Shown one piece after another: positions 25,812-35,606 of a stretch of DNA of 64,000 bases; positions within the stretch are counted from its first letter, which is position 1, and each line of letters starts with the position of its first letter. Position numbers and translations under genes: made by a program. This DNA is from Marivirga lumbricoides. Its GTDB lineage: Bacteria; Bacteroidota; Bacteroidia; Cytophagales; Cyclobacteriaceae. The notes beneath the pieces are model-generated. The model saw only the letters and a list, made by a program, of their open reading frames with translations. It did no database searches and was not told the DNA's origin. The stretch lies in assembly GCF_014636295.1 (NCBI RefSeq), contig NZ_BMEC01000016.1, positions 62,001-126,000 of the forward strand. The letters are read 5' to 3'.

Positions 25812-25819
25812 TAATTTTG
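25812..25819 (+). promoter_or_regulatory. -7 promoter element of the CoA-transferase gene
   Basis: TAATTTTG fits TAnnTTTG and lies 25 bp before the ATG at 25845, giving a leader of roughly 18-20 nt. No clear TTTG -33 box is present. Confidence 0.45.
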
Positions 25820-25844
25820 TGCTAACAATAAAATCTACAGCAAA

Positions 25845-27125
25845 ATGTCACAAAATATAAAGATAGTCTCTCCGGAAGAAGCCGTTTCACATGTAAATTC
25901 TAATCAGCGTGTATTTATTCAAGGTGCTGCCATGACGCCCGTTGCTTTAATTGATGCTTTGGTAAAACGCCATGAGGAACTGAAAAATGTTGAGGTAATG
26001 CACATGCATACTGAAGGCAGGGCTGGCTATACAGAAGAACAATACAAAGATGCGTTCAAAATAAATAGTTGTTTTGTAGGGGGCAATGTCCGTAAATCTA
26101 TTCAGGAAGGAAGAGGTGATTACATCCCTATATTTTTAAGCGAAATTCATTGGCTCTTCAGAAGAAACATTTTACCACTGGATGTGGCTTTTATTCAGGT
26201 TTCTCCACCAGACATACATGGATATTGTTCATTGGGTGTATCTGTGGATATTACCTTACCTGCCATAGAAACAGCTAAGGTAGTAATTGCGCAAATTAAC
26301 CCCAATGTACCCAGAACCCACGGTGATGGCATTATTCATATCAGCAGAATTCATTATGCCATTGAAACAGATGAGCCTATTCATGCGCATGATTTAACGG
26401 AAGCAAGTGCTGTTGAGCAAAAAATAGGAGAAAATGTAGCAAGCCTGGTGGAAGATGGCGCAACCCTGCAAATGGGTATTGGAGCTATCCCTAATGCAGC
26501 ATTAAACAATTTGTATAACCACAAAGATTTGGGAATTCATACAGAAATGTTTTCAGATGGTGTGCTGCCACTGATTGAAAAGGGCGTAATTACGGGTAGC
26601 AATAAAGTAGTTAAGAATGGTAAGTTGGTAACTTGCTTTGCCGTAGGTTCCCAAAAACTATATGACTTCATGGACGATAACCCTATAGTTCATATGAAAG
26701 AAGCTGCCTACACTAATGATACAGCTATCATCCGAAGAAATCCTAAAGTAACGGCTATTAATTCCGCCATTGAAATTGACATTACCGGCCAGGTGTGTGC
26801 TGATACTATTGGAAAATACCAATTCTCAGGGGTAGGCGGACAAATGGATTTCATCCGCGGTGCTTCACTTTCACCTGGTGGTAAAGCTATTTTGGCGATG
26901 CCATCCATTACAAATAAAGGAATTAGTAAAATTGTTCCTTATTTGAAAGAAGGTGCCGGGGTAACCACTACACGAGCACATGTACATTACATAGTAACTG
27001 AATATGGAGTAGTAGATTTGTTCGGGAAAAACCTGAAACAAAGAGCCAAAGCACTTATTTCAATCGCTCACCCAGATGCCAGGGAAGCATTGGAGAAAGA
27101 AGCATTTGAAAGGTTTAGAGGATAA
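25845..27125 (+). CDS. Acetyl-CoA hydrolase/transferase family protein
   Basis: 426 residues, the usual length of class I CoA-transferases of the acetyl-CoA hydrolase/4-hydroxybutyrate CoA-transferase family. Visible motifs: the N-terminal IQGAAMTPVALIDAL, the oxyanion region HGYCSLGVSVD, GATLQMGIGAIPNA, and the catalytic glutamate in IHTEMFSDGVL, followed by FSGVGGQMDFIRGA. The enzyme moves CoA between acyl-CoA and a carboxylate such as acetate or succinate via a glutamyl-CoA intermediate. It is cytosolic and stands alone. The precise acceptor cannot be assigned. Confidence 0.9.
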   Translation: MSQNIKIVSPEEAVSHVNSNQRVFIQGAAMTPVALIDALVKRHEELKNVEVMHMHTEGRAGYTEEQYKDAFKINSCFVGGNVRKSIQEGRGDYIPIFLSEIHWLFRRNILPLDVAFIQVSPPDIHGYCSLGVSVDITLPAIETAKVVIAQINPNVPRTHGDGIIHISRIHYAIETDEPIHAHDLTEASAVEQKIGENVASLVEDGATLQMGIGAIPNAALNNLYNHKDLGIHTEMFSDGVLPLIEKGVITGSNKVVKNGKLVTCFAVGSQKLYDFMDDNPIVHMKEAAYTNDTAIIRRNPKVTAINSAIEIDITGQVCADTIGKYQFSGVGGQMDFIRGASLSPGGKAILAMPSITNKGISKIVPYLKEGAGVTTTRAHVHYIVTEYGVVDLFGKNLKQRAKALISIAHPDAREALEKEAFERFRG

Positions 27126-27263
27126 TCAAATATAGGGTATTAACTATGAATACCTGTAATGCAAAAAAACAAATATTTGCTGAATGAGAAAGAGCTGGTA
27201 AGCCCTGGCAGGCTCAATTTTTTGACACATCCAGATTCCGCTCCGCGGTATCACCCTTTTGCC

Positions 27264-27286
27264 ATGGTTCGTGTCTTACGAACCAT
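27264..27286. repeat. Perfect 9-bp hairpin, left member of a pair
   Basis: ATGGTTCGT-GTCTT-ACGAACCAT is a perfect stem-loop. A related sequence in inverse orientation (about 17 of 21 bases) is at 27443-27463. There is no gene between them; the 27126-27536 spacer holds only these hairpins. Confidence 0.6.
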
Positions 27287-27442
27287 TCGCATAAAGTCTA
27301 TTAATCTGGAAAGAGTTATCATCTGCATTCTGTCTTTATTTTCGTATAATCTAAAGTATAACTTAAGTCTTTATATTGTTAACACGGATAAACAGTCATT
27401 TTTCAATTTTACATTCTAATTATAACCTGCCTTTTCAGTTAA

Positions 27443-27463
27443 GTTTCGTGAGACAAGAACCTT
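27443..27463. repeat. Right member of the hairpin pair
   Basis: GTTTCGTGAGACAAGAACCTT reads, on the other strand, as a close copy of 27263-27283. Itself partly palindromic. The pair could be ends of a ~200-bp non-coding element or two REP-like repeats. Confidence 0.45.
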
Positions 27464-27536
27464 GGTGTGGCTAGAATCTAATTGGAACCATTTTAAATAT
27501 TTAGAAGTGTTTATTATTAAGAGCTCTCAAACAAAA

Positions 27537-27577
27537 AAAGCTCTTAAAGCAGGGGGAACCCTATTTTAAGAGCTTTT
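27537..27577. terminator. Terminator between CoA-transferase and M28 peptidase genes
   Basis: AAAGCTCTTAAA pairs with TTTAAGAGCTTT. On the minus strand a run of seven T follows, ending the peptidase mRNA; on the plus strand TTTTACTTT follows. Confidence 0.8.
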
Positions 27578-27602
27578 ACTTTGTTTATAGCAAAATTATT
27601 AC

Positions 27603-29156
27603 TTAATCTTTACCACCATCTCTGTTAGGAGATCGGGGCTCAGGCCACTCATACTGCTCGTTAGTTCGTGAATTGATAGGCAAAACTGCCTTCTCTCTAC
27701 TAGTAGTTGTATCATCCTCACTGGCCATATATGCTAAAATGGCTGTTAAAATGGCGTTACTTCGAACATCATCAAATACAATTTTATCGTAGGTATCTAA
27801 ATTGGTATGCCATGTATAATTCCAGTAGCTCCAGCTTAATGAGCTTAAAGAAAATGCCGGAGCACCTGCCGCTACAAAAGAAGCATAATCAGAACCTCCT
27901 CTTGAAGGTGTTCCGGGGAAAGTTGTTTCAATTTCATTTTTATATTCTTTCGGCACAGCATGTAACCATCTGCCCAGAAAATCATAGGCATGCAGAAAAC
28001 CCTGGCCCGAGATATTAACTACTCTTCCGGTACCATTATCCTGATTAAAAACAGCTTGGATATTTTCCACAATTTCCGGATGATCTTCCACAAAGGCTCT
28101 GGAACCATTTAAACCTTGCTCCTCACTTCCCCATAAACCTATTAATATAGTTCTCTTTGGGTTTGGATAGATTTTTTTCAGTATCCGGGCAGCTTCCATC
28201 ATGGTAATAGTTCCGGTTCCATTGTCAGTGGCTCCGGTTGCTCCATCCCAGGAATCAAAATGTGCTGATAAGATCACATATTCTTCAGGTTTTTCAGAGC
28301 CTTTAATTTCTGCTATTGTATTAAAAGTAGGCACTGTTCCTAACTCCTTAGATTCTGCTACAACCTTTATCTTCGGTTGATCACCGTTTTCTGTCAAGCG
28401 GTATAACATCCCATAATCCTCCAGGGAAAGATCTATCACTGGCGCTTTTTTAGTATTAGCACTAAAAATCTTGTTAGCACCAAATCCACTTGACCAGCGC
28501 GACTGCACAATGGCAACAGCACCAGCATTTTCTAATGCTTCATTAATAGTTCTGGTGTTGTATCCGGTAGCATTTATCCTCTCTCTCCAGGCTTCCGTTT
28601 GTGCATCTCTTTCAGCTTTCATTTTCTCAAATGATTCCTTTGTAGCAAACTCCTCCCAATTATCGTCAGGCCTGCCGGTAGGTTGAGGCATAGAAACTAA
28701 AACTATTTTACCTTTTACAGCTGGAAGCCATTTCTGAAAGGCAAGAGAATCACTTATTGCCGGAATGATGATGGTTTCTGCCGTCACTCCTTTTTTGCCG
28801 GTACTCGGGCTCCATGCTAACTGCATGCCACTTAAGCTTACCACTCTGGGCTCTACCAAATCAACATGCGTAATTCCTCGCTGCCAGCCTCTCCACTTGC
28901 CCCATTCCTGATTTTCCGCTTCAATACCCCATTTATTAAAAGTAGTTACTGCCCAATCATTAGCTTTTTTCATTTGAGGAGTCCCCACTAATCGGGGCCC
29001 GATTACATCCATCAACTCATGAGCAAGCGGCTCCAGCTGAGAATTCTGATTGGCTTCTTTTACAATAGCATCAATAATTTCTGTAGAAGTTTGCGCTAAA
29101 CTGACTGCATTTGCCATTAAGCAGCAGACTGTAATAAGTAATAGTATTTTTTTCAT
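27603..29156 (-). CDS. Secreted M28 family metallopeptidase
   Basis: 517 residues with a signal peptide (ends VSLAQ). Residues ~90-260 form a PA-type insert; the M28 catalytic core follows with two-zinc ligands in order: His in LSAHFDSWDG (~298), Asp in GATDNGTG, the Glu pair in GSEEQG (~345), Asp in NQDNGTG (~370) and His in TWHTNLDT (~448). Family members are aminopeptidases or carboxypeptidases related to glutamate carboxypeptidase II. The short C-terminal tail is rich in Pro, Arg and Asp. It has its own terminator and is probably monocistronic, acting in the periplasm on peptides. Confidence 0.9.
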   Translation of the reverse strand: MKKILLLITVCCLMANAVSLAQTSTEIIDAIVKEANQNSQLEPLAHELMDVIGPRLVGTPQMKKANDWAVTTFNKWGIEAENQEWGKWRGWQRGITHVDLVEPRVVSLSGMQLAWSPSTGKKGVTAETIIIPAISDSLAFQKWLPAVKGKIVLVSMPQPTGRPDDNWEEFATKESFEKMKAERDAQTEAWRERINATGYNTRTINEALENAGAVAIVQSRWSSGFGANKIFSANTKKAPVIDLSLEDYGMLYRLTENGDQPKIKVVAESKELGTVPTFNTIAEIKGSEKPEEYVILSAHFDSWDGATGATDNGTGTITMMEAARILKKIYPNPKRTILIGLWGSEEQGLNGSRAFVEDHPEIVENIQAVFNQDNGTGRVVNISGQGFLHAYDFLGRWLHAVPKEYKNEIETTFPGTPSRGGSDYASFVAAGAPAFSLSSLSWSYWNYTWHTNLDTYDKIVFDDVRSNAILTAILAYMASEDDTTTSREKAVLPINSRTNEQYEWPEPRSPNRDGGKD

Positions 29157-29321
29157 AGATTAAGTTAATTAAGTCTGTGCCTAATATACTAAACCTTAAC
29201 TCAGCTATTCTTCCGTTTTATATATATGGACTATAGCGTATTTAAATAAGGTAAATAAAGATACTTACCCATCAGATTACTCTCTGAAATTAACATCACT
29301 TTCGCGAATGTTTTCAAAAAT

Positions 29322-29367
29322 AAAAACGGCAACAAGTGTTCTTTGTGAATAATGTGTTACCGTTTTT
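29322..29367 (-). terminator. Terminator of the susC-susD-phosphatase operon
   Basis: AAAAACGGCAACA (29322-29334) pairs with TGTTACCGTTTTT (29354-29367); the minus strand then runs TTTTTATTTTTG. It lies 57 bp after the phosphatase stop. Confidence 0.8.
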
Positions 29368-29424
29368 TCCAGTTGGGTAGACGAGCTATTCTTTGCGAAG
29401 ACAGTTTATTTTAAAGCAGAGAAT

Positions 29425-30552
29425 TTATTTAGCTTCTTCAAGTGCTTTCAAAATCTTATGATAGATCTCATTATTTTCATAAATACCTTGAAAATTTTGA
29501 GCACCCTTACCTTTAGCCATTACAGGAATTAACTCTCCGCTATGCTGATCAGTATTAAAGTAGAGAGCAACTTTTTCCGGTATCTCTTTCTTTTTACCGG
29601 TAATACTATCCTCTTCATAAAATTTACCCACACTCATTCCACCAGTTTCATGATCTGCTGTTACTATTAGCAGCGTATTAGGATGTGTTTCCACATAATC
29701 CATTACGGCTCCAATAGTCTCATCAAAGTCTCGAACTTCTTCAATTACCATGTCTGCATCTTCTGCATGACCTCCCCAATCAATGTAGGATCCTTCAATC
29801 ATCAGAAAGAATGGCTTTTTATTTTCGTCAAAATAATCCAGCGCTTTAAGACTGGCCTTCTTTAGAAAATCATCTCTTCCTTCAATTTTAGAAGGTAAAC
29901 CTTCCTCTGCTATTATAAAAGCATTCCTCTTATCTCCAATAGCAGTTGAAAGGGCAAGAGTATCCAGATTGTAGTTATTCCTGATCAACTCATCGAAAAG
30001 ATTGTTACCATCTGTTCTTTGGTTAAAATATTTTTTACCTCCCCCCGCAAGGAAATCGATATTTGCACTAGAAAGTTGTTCTGCTATTTGTTCATGCATA
30101 TCTCTATCTTTCACATGGGCATAGAAGCTAGCAGGTGTTGCATGAGTTATGGTAGTAAGGCTAATTAAACCTGTTTGGTAACCTTGTTTTTGCAAGCGCT
30201 CTAAAATAGTTCCCTTTGCTACAGTATCCTGAGCAACACCAATGGCTCGCTTATAAGTTTTTTCACCTATTGAAAAAGCAGTAGCTCCCGAAGCTGAATC
30301 TGTTATCTTATGGCTTGTAGAGGTAGAGTTATGAAGACCTATAACTTCAAACCGTTTAAAATTCGGAGCTTTATCACCAAAGTAAAAAGCAGTGGAAACT
30401 TGTGCTATCCCCATGCCATCACCAATCATCAGTATTACACTTAAAGGCTCCTGTTCATCTGTCGGTTTAGTTGCTTCTTTTTTTGCATCTGAAGAGCAAC
30501 TCATTTGAAATAAAGCAATGGCAATTATTATTAAAATACTATTATTTTTCAT
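29425..30552 (-). CDS. Alkaline phosphatase, lipoprotein
   Basis: 375 residues from the ATG at 30550-30552; an upstream in-frame ATG is less likely as the lipobox-type signal (FQMSC) fits the later start. The phosphatase core has the metal site IGDGMGIAQ, the nucleophile Ser in TDSASGATA, then WGGHAEDAD and the late metal cluster TADHETGG and TDQHSGEL. It removes phosphate from organic esters in the periplasm or at the outer surface. It is the last gene of the susC-susD operon, 70 bp after susD, but a terminator-like hairpin lies in that gap. The GDPD-phosphatase fusion at 35963 is its paralogue. Confidence 0.9.
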   Translation of the reverse strand: MKNNSILIIIAIALFQMSCSSDAKKEATKPTDEQEPLSVILMIGDGMGIAQVSTAFYFGDKAPNFKRFEVIGLHNSTSTSHKITDSASGATAFSIGEKTYKRAIGVAQDTVAKGTILERLQKQGYQTGLISLTTITHATPASFYAHVKDRDMHEQIAEQLSSANIDFLAGGGKKYFNQRTDGNNLFDELIRNNYNLDTLALSTAIGDKRNAFIIAEEGLPSKIEGRDDFLKKASLKALDYFDENKKPFFLMIEGSYIDWGGHAEDADMVIEEVRDFDETIGAVMDYVETHPNTLLIVTADHETGGMSVGKFYEEDSITGKKKEIPEKVALYFNTDQHSGELIPVMAKGKGAQNFQGIYENNEIYHKILKALEEAK

Positions 30553-30562
30553 GTTAAAAATT

Positions 30563-30599
30563 CTTAAAAAAAACGGCAAGATATTTAACCTTGCCGTTT
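30563..30599 (-). terminator. Internal terminator between susD and the phosphatase gene
   Basis: AAACGGCAAG (30571-30580) and CTTGCCGTTT (30590-30599) pair perfectly over 10 bp; on the minus strand eight T follow directly. It should cut transcription between susD and the phosphatase, lowering expression of the latter or allowing its control. Confidence 0.8.
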
Positions 30600-30622
30600 G
30601 GTACTTTTGATTTTATTTAAAT

Positions 30623-32377
30623 TTAATAACCTCTGTTCTGCTCAAGGAAACCATCAATCCCTGAAGCTGCATCCACTGCACTTTGAGGAATAGGAAATAA
30701 CCTCTGAGTTACATCTTTATTGGTTTTCTCAGTCCAGGTATCTTCATATTTACCAAATCGGATCTGATCTCCTCTTCTGAATCCTTCCCAGTATAGTTCG
30801 AAACCACGCTCTCTGAACATGATGTCAAGATCCATTGAAGTTAAAGCCGGAGGTGTTTGTTCCGGACGAGCTGTTCTGGATGCTCTTACAAAATTAACAT
30901 CTGCTAAAGCGCCACCTACATCACCATTTCTTAACTTGGCCTCAGCTCTCATTAAGTAAATTTCAGCCAATCGCATCAATACTAAATCTACACTGCTGAA
31001 ATTATTAGCATTATTAGAAGTGTGGCTAAACTGATATTTAGAAACTCTGAAACCTGTATTGTGTAAGGAACCCTCATTAGTAAAATCTATTTTTTCAGTG
31101 TGGTTCACATATCCCTTGTCTCTGTCAGGTCCGTTTCCTTTAATCTGCTTCACCGGATAAATCCTTACTCCATCATCACAAGTAATAAATGAGCCAGTCT
31201 CATCTTTTCTAGGCCCCCATTGTACCCCTCGCATAATACCTCTATCCATTTCAAAATCTGTAGGCTTAACACAGAAATAACTATTCTCTGTTTCGGTAGC
31301 TAATAAATGCTCCCTGCTATTGAAATCTTCTAAAGTCTCTTCAGGGATAAATATGTTCTTTTTATAAAACCTCGCATCAGCATCCGCTGGATCTACATTG
31401 CCATAGGCATTTACCCATGTTTGATAAAAGTCAGAAGTAATTGCAGGTCCATCAGTTCCATCAGCACTTGGAAACTCTGGTCTGCCAAACATCGATCCAG
31501 CTATAGACCAGTATGCCCACCTGCTATGTTCTTCTTTTAAAACTCCACGTTGGTCCAAAGCGAAAATTAGTTCCGGGTTACTATTATTGTCATCATTAAA
31601 AAGATCAAAATACTCTGCTGAAAGGCTGAATTTACCAGAATTAATGATGTTGTCAGTATACTCAATCACTTTGTTCATATCCTCATTAGTAAAGCCAGGT
31701 GTACCATAAGGATCTCGGTACACTGCTGCGTTTAAATGTAGTCTGGATAGCAAGCCCCATACCGCAGCCTGAGTCATTCTTCCCGGGCCTTTATCTTTAT
31801 TAATCACATCTACAACTGAAAGCAGCTCACTTTTAATGTATTCAATAGCAACTTCTGTCCTTAGTACCTGAGATAGTTGATCTGAGGATTCCTTTTTGAA
31901 AACAATACCCCAGCTATCCAGCATTAACATATTTAAATAAGCCCTTAATGCTATCATTTCATATAGAGCACTTTCAGCTTGAGAGTTACCTTCTTCTGCT
32001 AAAGGCCTCAATACTTCAATAGCCGCCAGTGTTCTTGAAATATTAGTAGTTAGCTCATTCCAGCCACTAGCTACCAAATCATTACTTGGAGTAATTGTGT
32101 GAGCGTGCGCGGCAAGAAATTTACCTCCATCGAACCAATCAGTACCACCTCTGTAAGGAAGAATAGCCTCATCTGAAGGGATTAATTGCAAACCATAATA
32201 ATTGGTATGTCTCCAGGTCCAGGAAACATAGCCGTAGGCAGGAGCAATCGCTCCGCTGATTACTTCAGCCTGATTTCCAGTAAGTGTTTCATCAAGTAAT
32301 TCTTCCTCCAGATTAGTACAGCTCCAGAAAAATAATCCACTCAATAACAAGCATGTTGAATATAATATCTTTTTCAT
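30623..32377 (-). CDS. SusD/RagB-like nutrient-binding outer membrane lipoprotein
   Basis: 584 residues. A lipoprotein signal (LLSGLFFWSC) is followed by the helical TPR-rich SusD fold, with the N-terminal LEEELLDE segment and the typical C-terminal sequence VLMRLAEIYLMRAEAKLRNG, then FRERGFELYWEGFRRGDQIRFG. It caps the SusC barrel and binds substrate at the surface. It follows susC by 12 bp. The ligand is unknown; the downstream phosphatase suggests a phosphorylated compound, not a glycan. Confidence 0.93.
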   Translation of the reverse strand: MKKILYSTCLLLSGLFFWSCTNLEEELLDETLTGNQAEVISGAIAPAYGYVSWTWRHTNYYGLQLIPSDEAILPYRGGTDWFDGGKFLAAHAHTITPSNDLVASGWNELTTNISRTLAAIEVLRPLAEEGNSQAESALYEMIALRAYLNMLMLDSWGIVFKKESSDQLSQVLRTEVAIEYIKSELLSVVDVINKDKGPGRMTQAAVWGLLSRLHLNAAVYRDPYGTPGFTNEDMNKVIEYTDNIINSGKFSLSAEYFDLFNDDNNSNPELIFALDQRGVLKEEHSRWAYWSIAGSMFGRPEFPSADGTDGPAITSDFYQTWVNAYGNVDPADADARFYKKNIFIPEETLEDFNSREHLLATETENSYFCVKPTDFEMDRGIMRGVQWGPRKDETGSFITCDDGVRIYPVKQIKGNGPDRDKGYVNHTEKIDFTNEGSLHNTGFRVSKYQFSHTSNNANNFSSVDLVLMRLAEIYLMRAEAKLRNGDVGGALADVNFVRASRTARPEQTPPALTSMDLDIMFRERGFELYWEGFRRGDQIRFGKYEDTWTEKTNKDVTQRLFPIPQSAVDAASGIDGFLEQNRGY

Positions 32378-32389
32378 TTTTTAATTTAA

Positions 32390-35300
32390 TTAGAATGTCA
32401 CATTTAGTCCGACCAAGAAAGTTCTGGGAGATGGATAAGTAAATCTATCGATTCCAAAAGTTTGAATTCCATCTATAGTGTTTCCAGTATTTATTTCCGG
32501 ATCAAAGCCAGAGTAATCTGTAAGAACAAAAAGGTTTTGGCCTGTTACAGATAGTCGGATATTTGAAATCAGTTCTCCCAAGCCAATATTTTTCGGATTC
32601 AAATTATAACCAAGTGTAGCGTTGTTTAATCTTAAAAAGCTTCCATCCTCCAAATATCTGGTAGAAACTTCATTAGAGTTACTGTTATCTTCATTTGGGA
32701 ATTCTGTAGCATAATTTGTAGTGTTCAAATTTCTACTCAATTGTCCCTTAGTAAATAAAGACATTGCAGTATGATTGTAAATTTTATTTCCTGATACACC
32801 ATTGAAATTTACACCTAAATCAAATTGTTTATAATTAACTTTAAAGTAGAAAGCATAGATAATATCTGGAAGTGCACTTCCCACAACCACCCTGTCATTA
32901 TCTAAAATTTCACCATCTCCCGTAACATCTCTATATCGATTTAAACCGTCTTCACCTATGCCTAGAAATTCTTTCATATAGAATGCACCCACAGGCTCAC
33001 CATTTAAATATCCATTAATTGTTGCTCCTGTTTGCCCCGCGCCTTGTGCCGCTCCGGTGGTTAATACTTCATATTGAGAATTAACCACTTCATTTTTGGT
33101 ATAACTTATATTACCACCAATATTGACTGTAAAGTCTTCGCTAATCATATTACGATAATCTAGAGCCAACTCAACTCCTGAATTTCTAATCTCCATATCA
33201 GCAATATTCGTCCAGATTTTTTGGGTTGGTTGAACAGGATCTATCCTGTTAGAGAATAAAACCACATCGGATGTTACTTTATTAAAATAGTCCAATGTAC
33301 CACTCAGCCTATTGTTTAAAAATCCAAAGTCGACACCCACATTTGTTTGAGTGGAAACTTCCCATTTCAAATTAGGATTAGCTGTTCTAACAGGTACAGT
33401 ACCGAAAGGATAAGCATCAATAGTTGCCCCATCCGGATTTAAAGGATAAGTATCATTGTCTCCTTTGCTATCAACATAGCTTGCAAGACTTACCTTATTA
33501 TCTATTCCTTCCTGATTACCTGTTTGTCCCCAACTTGCACGTACTTTTAAATTACTTACAAAGCTACTATTACTTAAAAAGCTCTCGTTAATCATATTCC
33601 AGCCTAATGCTACAGAAGGGAAATAACCGTATTTATTGTTGGCTCCAAATTTAGAAGAACCATCGGCCCTCATAGTAGCAGTTAACAGGTACTTGTCATC
33701 ATAACTGTAGTTAACTCTTCCAAAGTAAGACTGTAATTCATTTTTGAATGCAAAAGAATTAAAAGTAGTTGGATTTTCCTGGCTACTTATCTGATCCTGA
33801 AATCTTGGATCGATGCCATTGTCAGCAAAACCTTTTAAGTCAAATGATTTTTGCTGAACATATATTTCCTGATAAGAGTGACCAGCAAGAAAGGTAATGT
33901 TATGTACATCCCGATCATAAGCATAGGTTAAAGTATTTTCTACCAGCGTATTTCTATTAGTTGTAAAAGAAGTGCTTAAAGTTCCTTCAACTAAGCTTTC
34001 TAATAAAGGGTAAGGATTTACCTGAACGTCACGCTCTGTCGAGTTATAATCAACGCCCAAATTTAATTTATAAGTCAATCCCTTAACAAACTCTATTGAC
34101 GGGGCAATATTAGCCAAAATACGATTGCTGTTAGCGAGATCAGTATAAATCTGATTACGCACCAAAGGATTCAATCTATCGTCAAATAAAGTAGGTTTTC
34201 CGTCTGTATAAACTGGTATAGTAGGGTTCAACTGAAGCATATCAACAGTCATTGCTCCTATATCAGGCCTGTTATTAACAATCCTTGAACCAGTCATATT
34301 AAAGTCTACTTTAAATCGGTCATTAAGCGCTCTTTGATTTAAATTAACACGACCTGAATACCTTGTTAATGAGCTATTTTCAAAAATACCTTCCTGATCA
34401 TCTACCCCTGTGGAAACAAAATAGGTGAATTTATTATTTGAACCACCACTCATGGAAAGGTTCACATTTTTAGATATTGCAGTTCTTGTTAGTTCATCCT
34501 GCCAGTCTGTATTAGCACCTCCATTTAATAATGTGCCTCCAACCGCAGGAACATTACTTCTGAACTCACTTGCACTAAAAACATCCATTTTATTCGCTAA
34601 TTGTGACACAGCTGTGGATAAGGAGAGATTAACCTCGCTCTTTCCATCTTTTCCCTTTTTAGTAGTGATTACAATTACACCATTAGCGGCACGTGCACCA
34701 TAGATTGCAGCAGCTGATGCATCTTTTAATACATCAATAGAAGCTATATCCTGTGGATTGATAAAATTAAGAGGGTTTGAACTTACGCCTGTTGAAGTAT
34801 TATCAATTACGAAACCATCCACTACATAAAGAGGTGTTGTACCAGACCTTAAGCTTCCCATACCTCTGATAATAATATTTTGAGAAGCTCCCGGTTCACC
34901 ACTTACAGAAGTAACATTCACTCCGGTCACTTTACCTTGTAAAAGCTGGCCAGGGTTTGCTACCACTCCTTTATTGAAGTTTTCATCACTTACTGAAGCG
35001 ATAGAGCCAGTTATGTCTGATTTTTTCTGTACCCCATAACCCACTACCACTACGCCATCAAGCAACGCAATGTCAGGATTTAATTGTACATCAACCTGTG
35101 TTCTGCCATTAACAGAAATTTCCTGAGTGGCAAAGCCTATAAAGGAGATCACAAGAGTGGCTCCATCAGTAACTTCAATAGTATAATTGCCATCAATATC
35201 TGTTATGGCACCATTGTTTGTCCCTTTTTCCATTACTGATGCACCCGGAAGGGGCTCGCCCGTTTCGTCAGTAACAGTACCAGAAACAACTTGTTGTTCT

Positions 35301-35455
35301 GATAATATAGAATTTTTAAAACCGTTATTTGTAAAAGATTCGTTTTTAAAAGTATCTTTAGCAAACAACTGATTTGAGCCACTAAATACTTCTGACCAAG
35401 AAATCAGCATTGCCAAAACAAATGCGATTTTCGCTAGTTTAGTTTTTAAATACAT
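32390..35455 (-). CDS. SusC/RagA-like TonB-linked outer membrane transporter
   Basis: 1,021 residues. After the signal region comes a CarboxypepD_reg-like domain (VTDETGEPLPGASVMEKGTNNG), a plug (VVVVGYGVQKKSDITGSIASV, then DASAAAIYGARAANGVI) and a 22-strand barrel ending in FLVGLNVTF with the usual C-terminal aromatic. It imports SusD-bound substrate with TonB energy. The operon starts here; the mRNA begins near 35531 and has a 5' hairpin. Neighbouring phosphatases imply uptake linked to phosphate, which is inference. Confidence 0.94.
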   Translation of the reverse strand: MYLKTKLAKIAFVLAMLISWSEVFSGSNQLFAKDTFKNESFTNNGFKNSILSEQQVVSGTVTDETGEPLPGASVMEKGTNNGAITDIDGNYTIEVTDGATLVISFIGFATQEISVNGRTQVDVQLNPDIALLDGVVVVGYGVQKKSDITGSIASVSDENFNKGVVANPGQLLQGKVTGVNVTSVSGEPGASQNIIIRGMGSLRSGTTPLYVVDGFVIDNTSTGVSSNPLNFINPQDIASIDVLKDASAAAIYGARAANGVIVITTKKGKDGKSEVNLSLSTAVSQLANKMDVFSASEFRSNVPAVGGTLLNGGANTDWQDELTRTAISKNVNLSMSGGSNNKFTYFVSTGVDDQEGIFENSSLTRYSGRVNLNQRALNDRFKVDFNMTGSRIVNNRPDIGAMTVDMLQLNPTIPVYTDGKPTLFDDRLNPLVRNQIYTDLANSNRILANIAPSIEFVKGLTYKLNLGVDYNSTERDVQVNPYPLLESLVEGTLSTSFTTNRNTLVENTLTYAYDRDVHNITFLAGHSYQEIYVQQKSFDLKGFADNGIDPRFQDQISSQENPTTFNSFAFKNELQSYFGRVNYSYDDKYLLTATMRADGSSKFGANNKYGYFPSVALGWNMINESFLSNSSFVSNLKVRASWGQTGNQEGIDNKVSLASYVDSKGDNDTYPLNPDGATIDAYPFGTVPVRTANPNLKWEVSTQTNVGVDFGFLNNRLSGTLDYFNKVTSDVVLFSNRIDPVQPTQKIWTNIADMEIRNSGVELALDYRNMISEDFTVNIGGNISYTKNEVVNSQYEVLTTGAAQGAGQTGATINGYLNGEPVGAFYMKEFLGIGEDGLNRYRDVTGDGEILDNDRVVVGSALPDIIYAFYFKVNYKQFDLGVNFNGVSGNKIYNHTAMSLFTKGQLSRNLNTTNYATEFPNEDNSNSNEVSTRYLEDGSFLRLNNATLGYNLNPKNIGLGELISNIRLSVTGQNLFVLTDYSGFDPEINTGNTIDGIQTFGIDRFTYPSPRTFLVGLNVTF

Positions 35456-35500
35456 AAAGATAAAGTGTTTGATTATTGGAAAATTTTCAATGCTTTTTTT

Positions 35501-35545
35501 GAGAGCCTGTTGCCGCAGGCTCTTTTATTTTGCGGTACAAATCTA
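35501..35545 (-). promoter_or_regulatory. susC -7 element and 5'-leader hairpin
   Basis: Minus strand TAGATTTG (35538-35545) fits TAnnTTTG. Just after the expected start is GAGCCTG-CGGCAA-CAGGCTC (35504-35523), a strong 7-bp GC-rich hairpin at the very 5' end of the leader, 45-70 nt before the ATG. No T-run follows on this strand, so it may stabilise the mRNA rather than end it. Confidence 0.5.
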
Positions 35546-35606
35546 TTGCTTTGCCAGATTGAAGTTTGTTAATACACTTTATGCTTTTATTAAAAAAATA
35601 GTGAGC

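Noticed and set aside
27159-27419. 86-codon plus-strand frame after the CoA-transferase gene
   Set aside because: It crosses the hairpin pair, has no family likeness and an unusual composition; treated as spacer.
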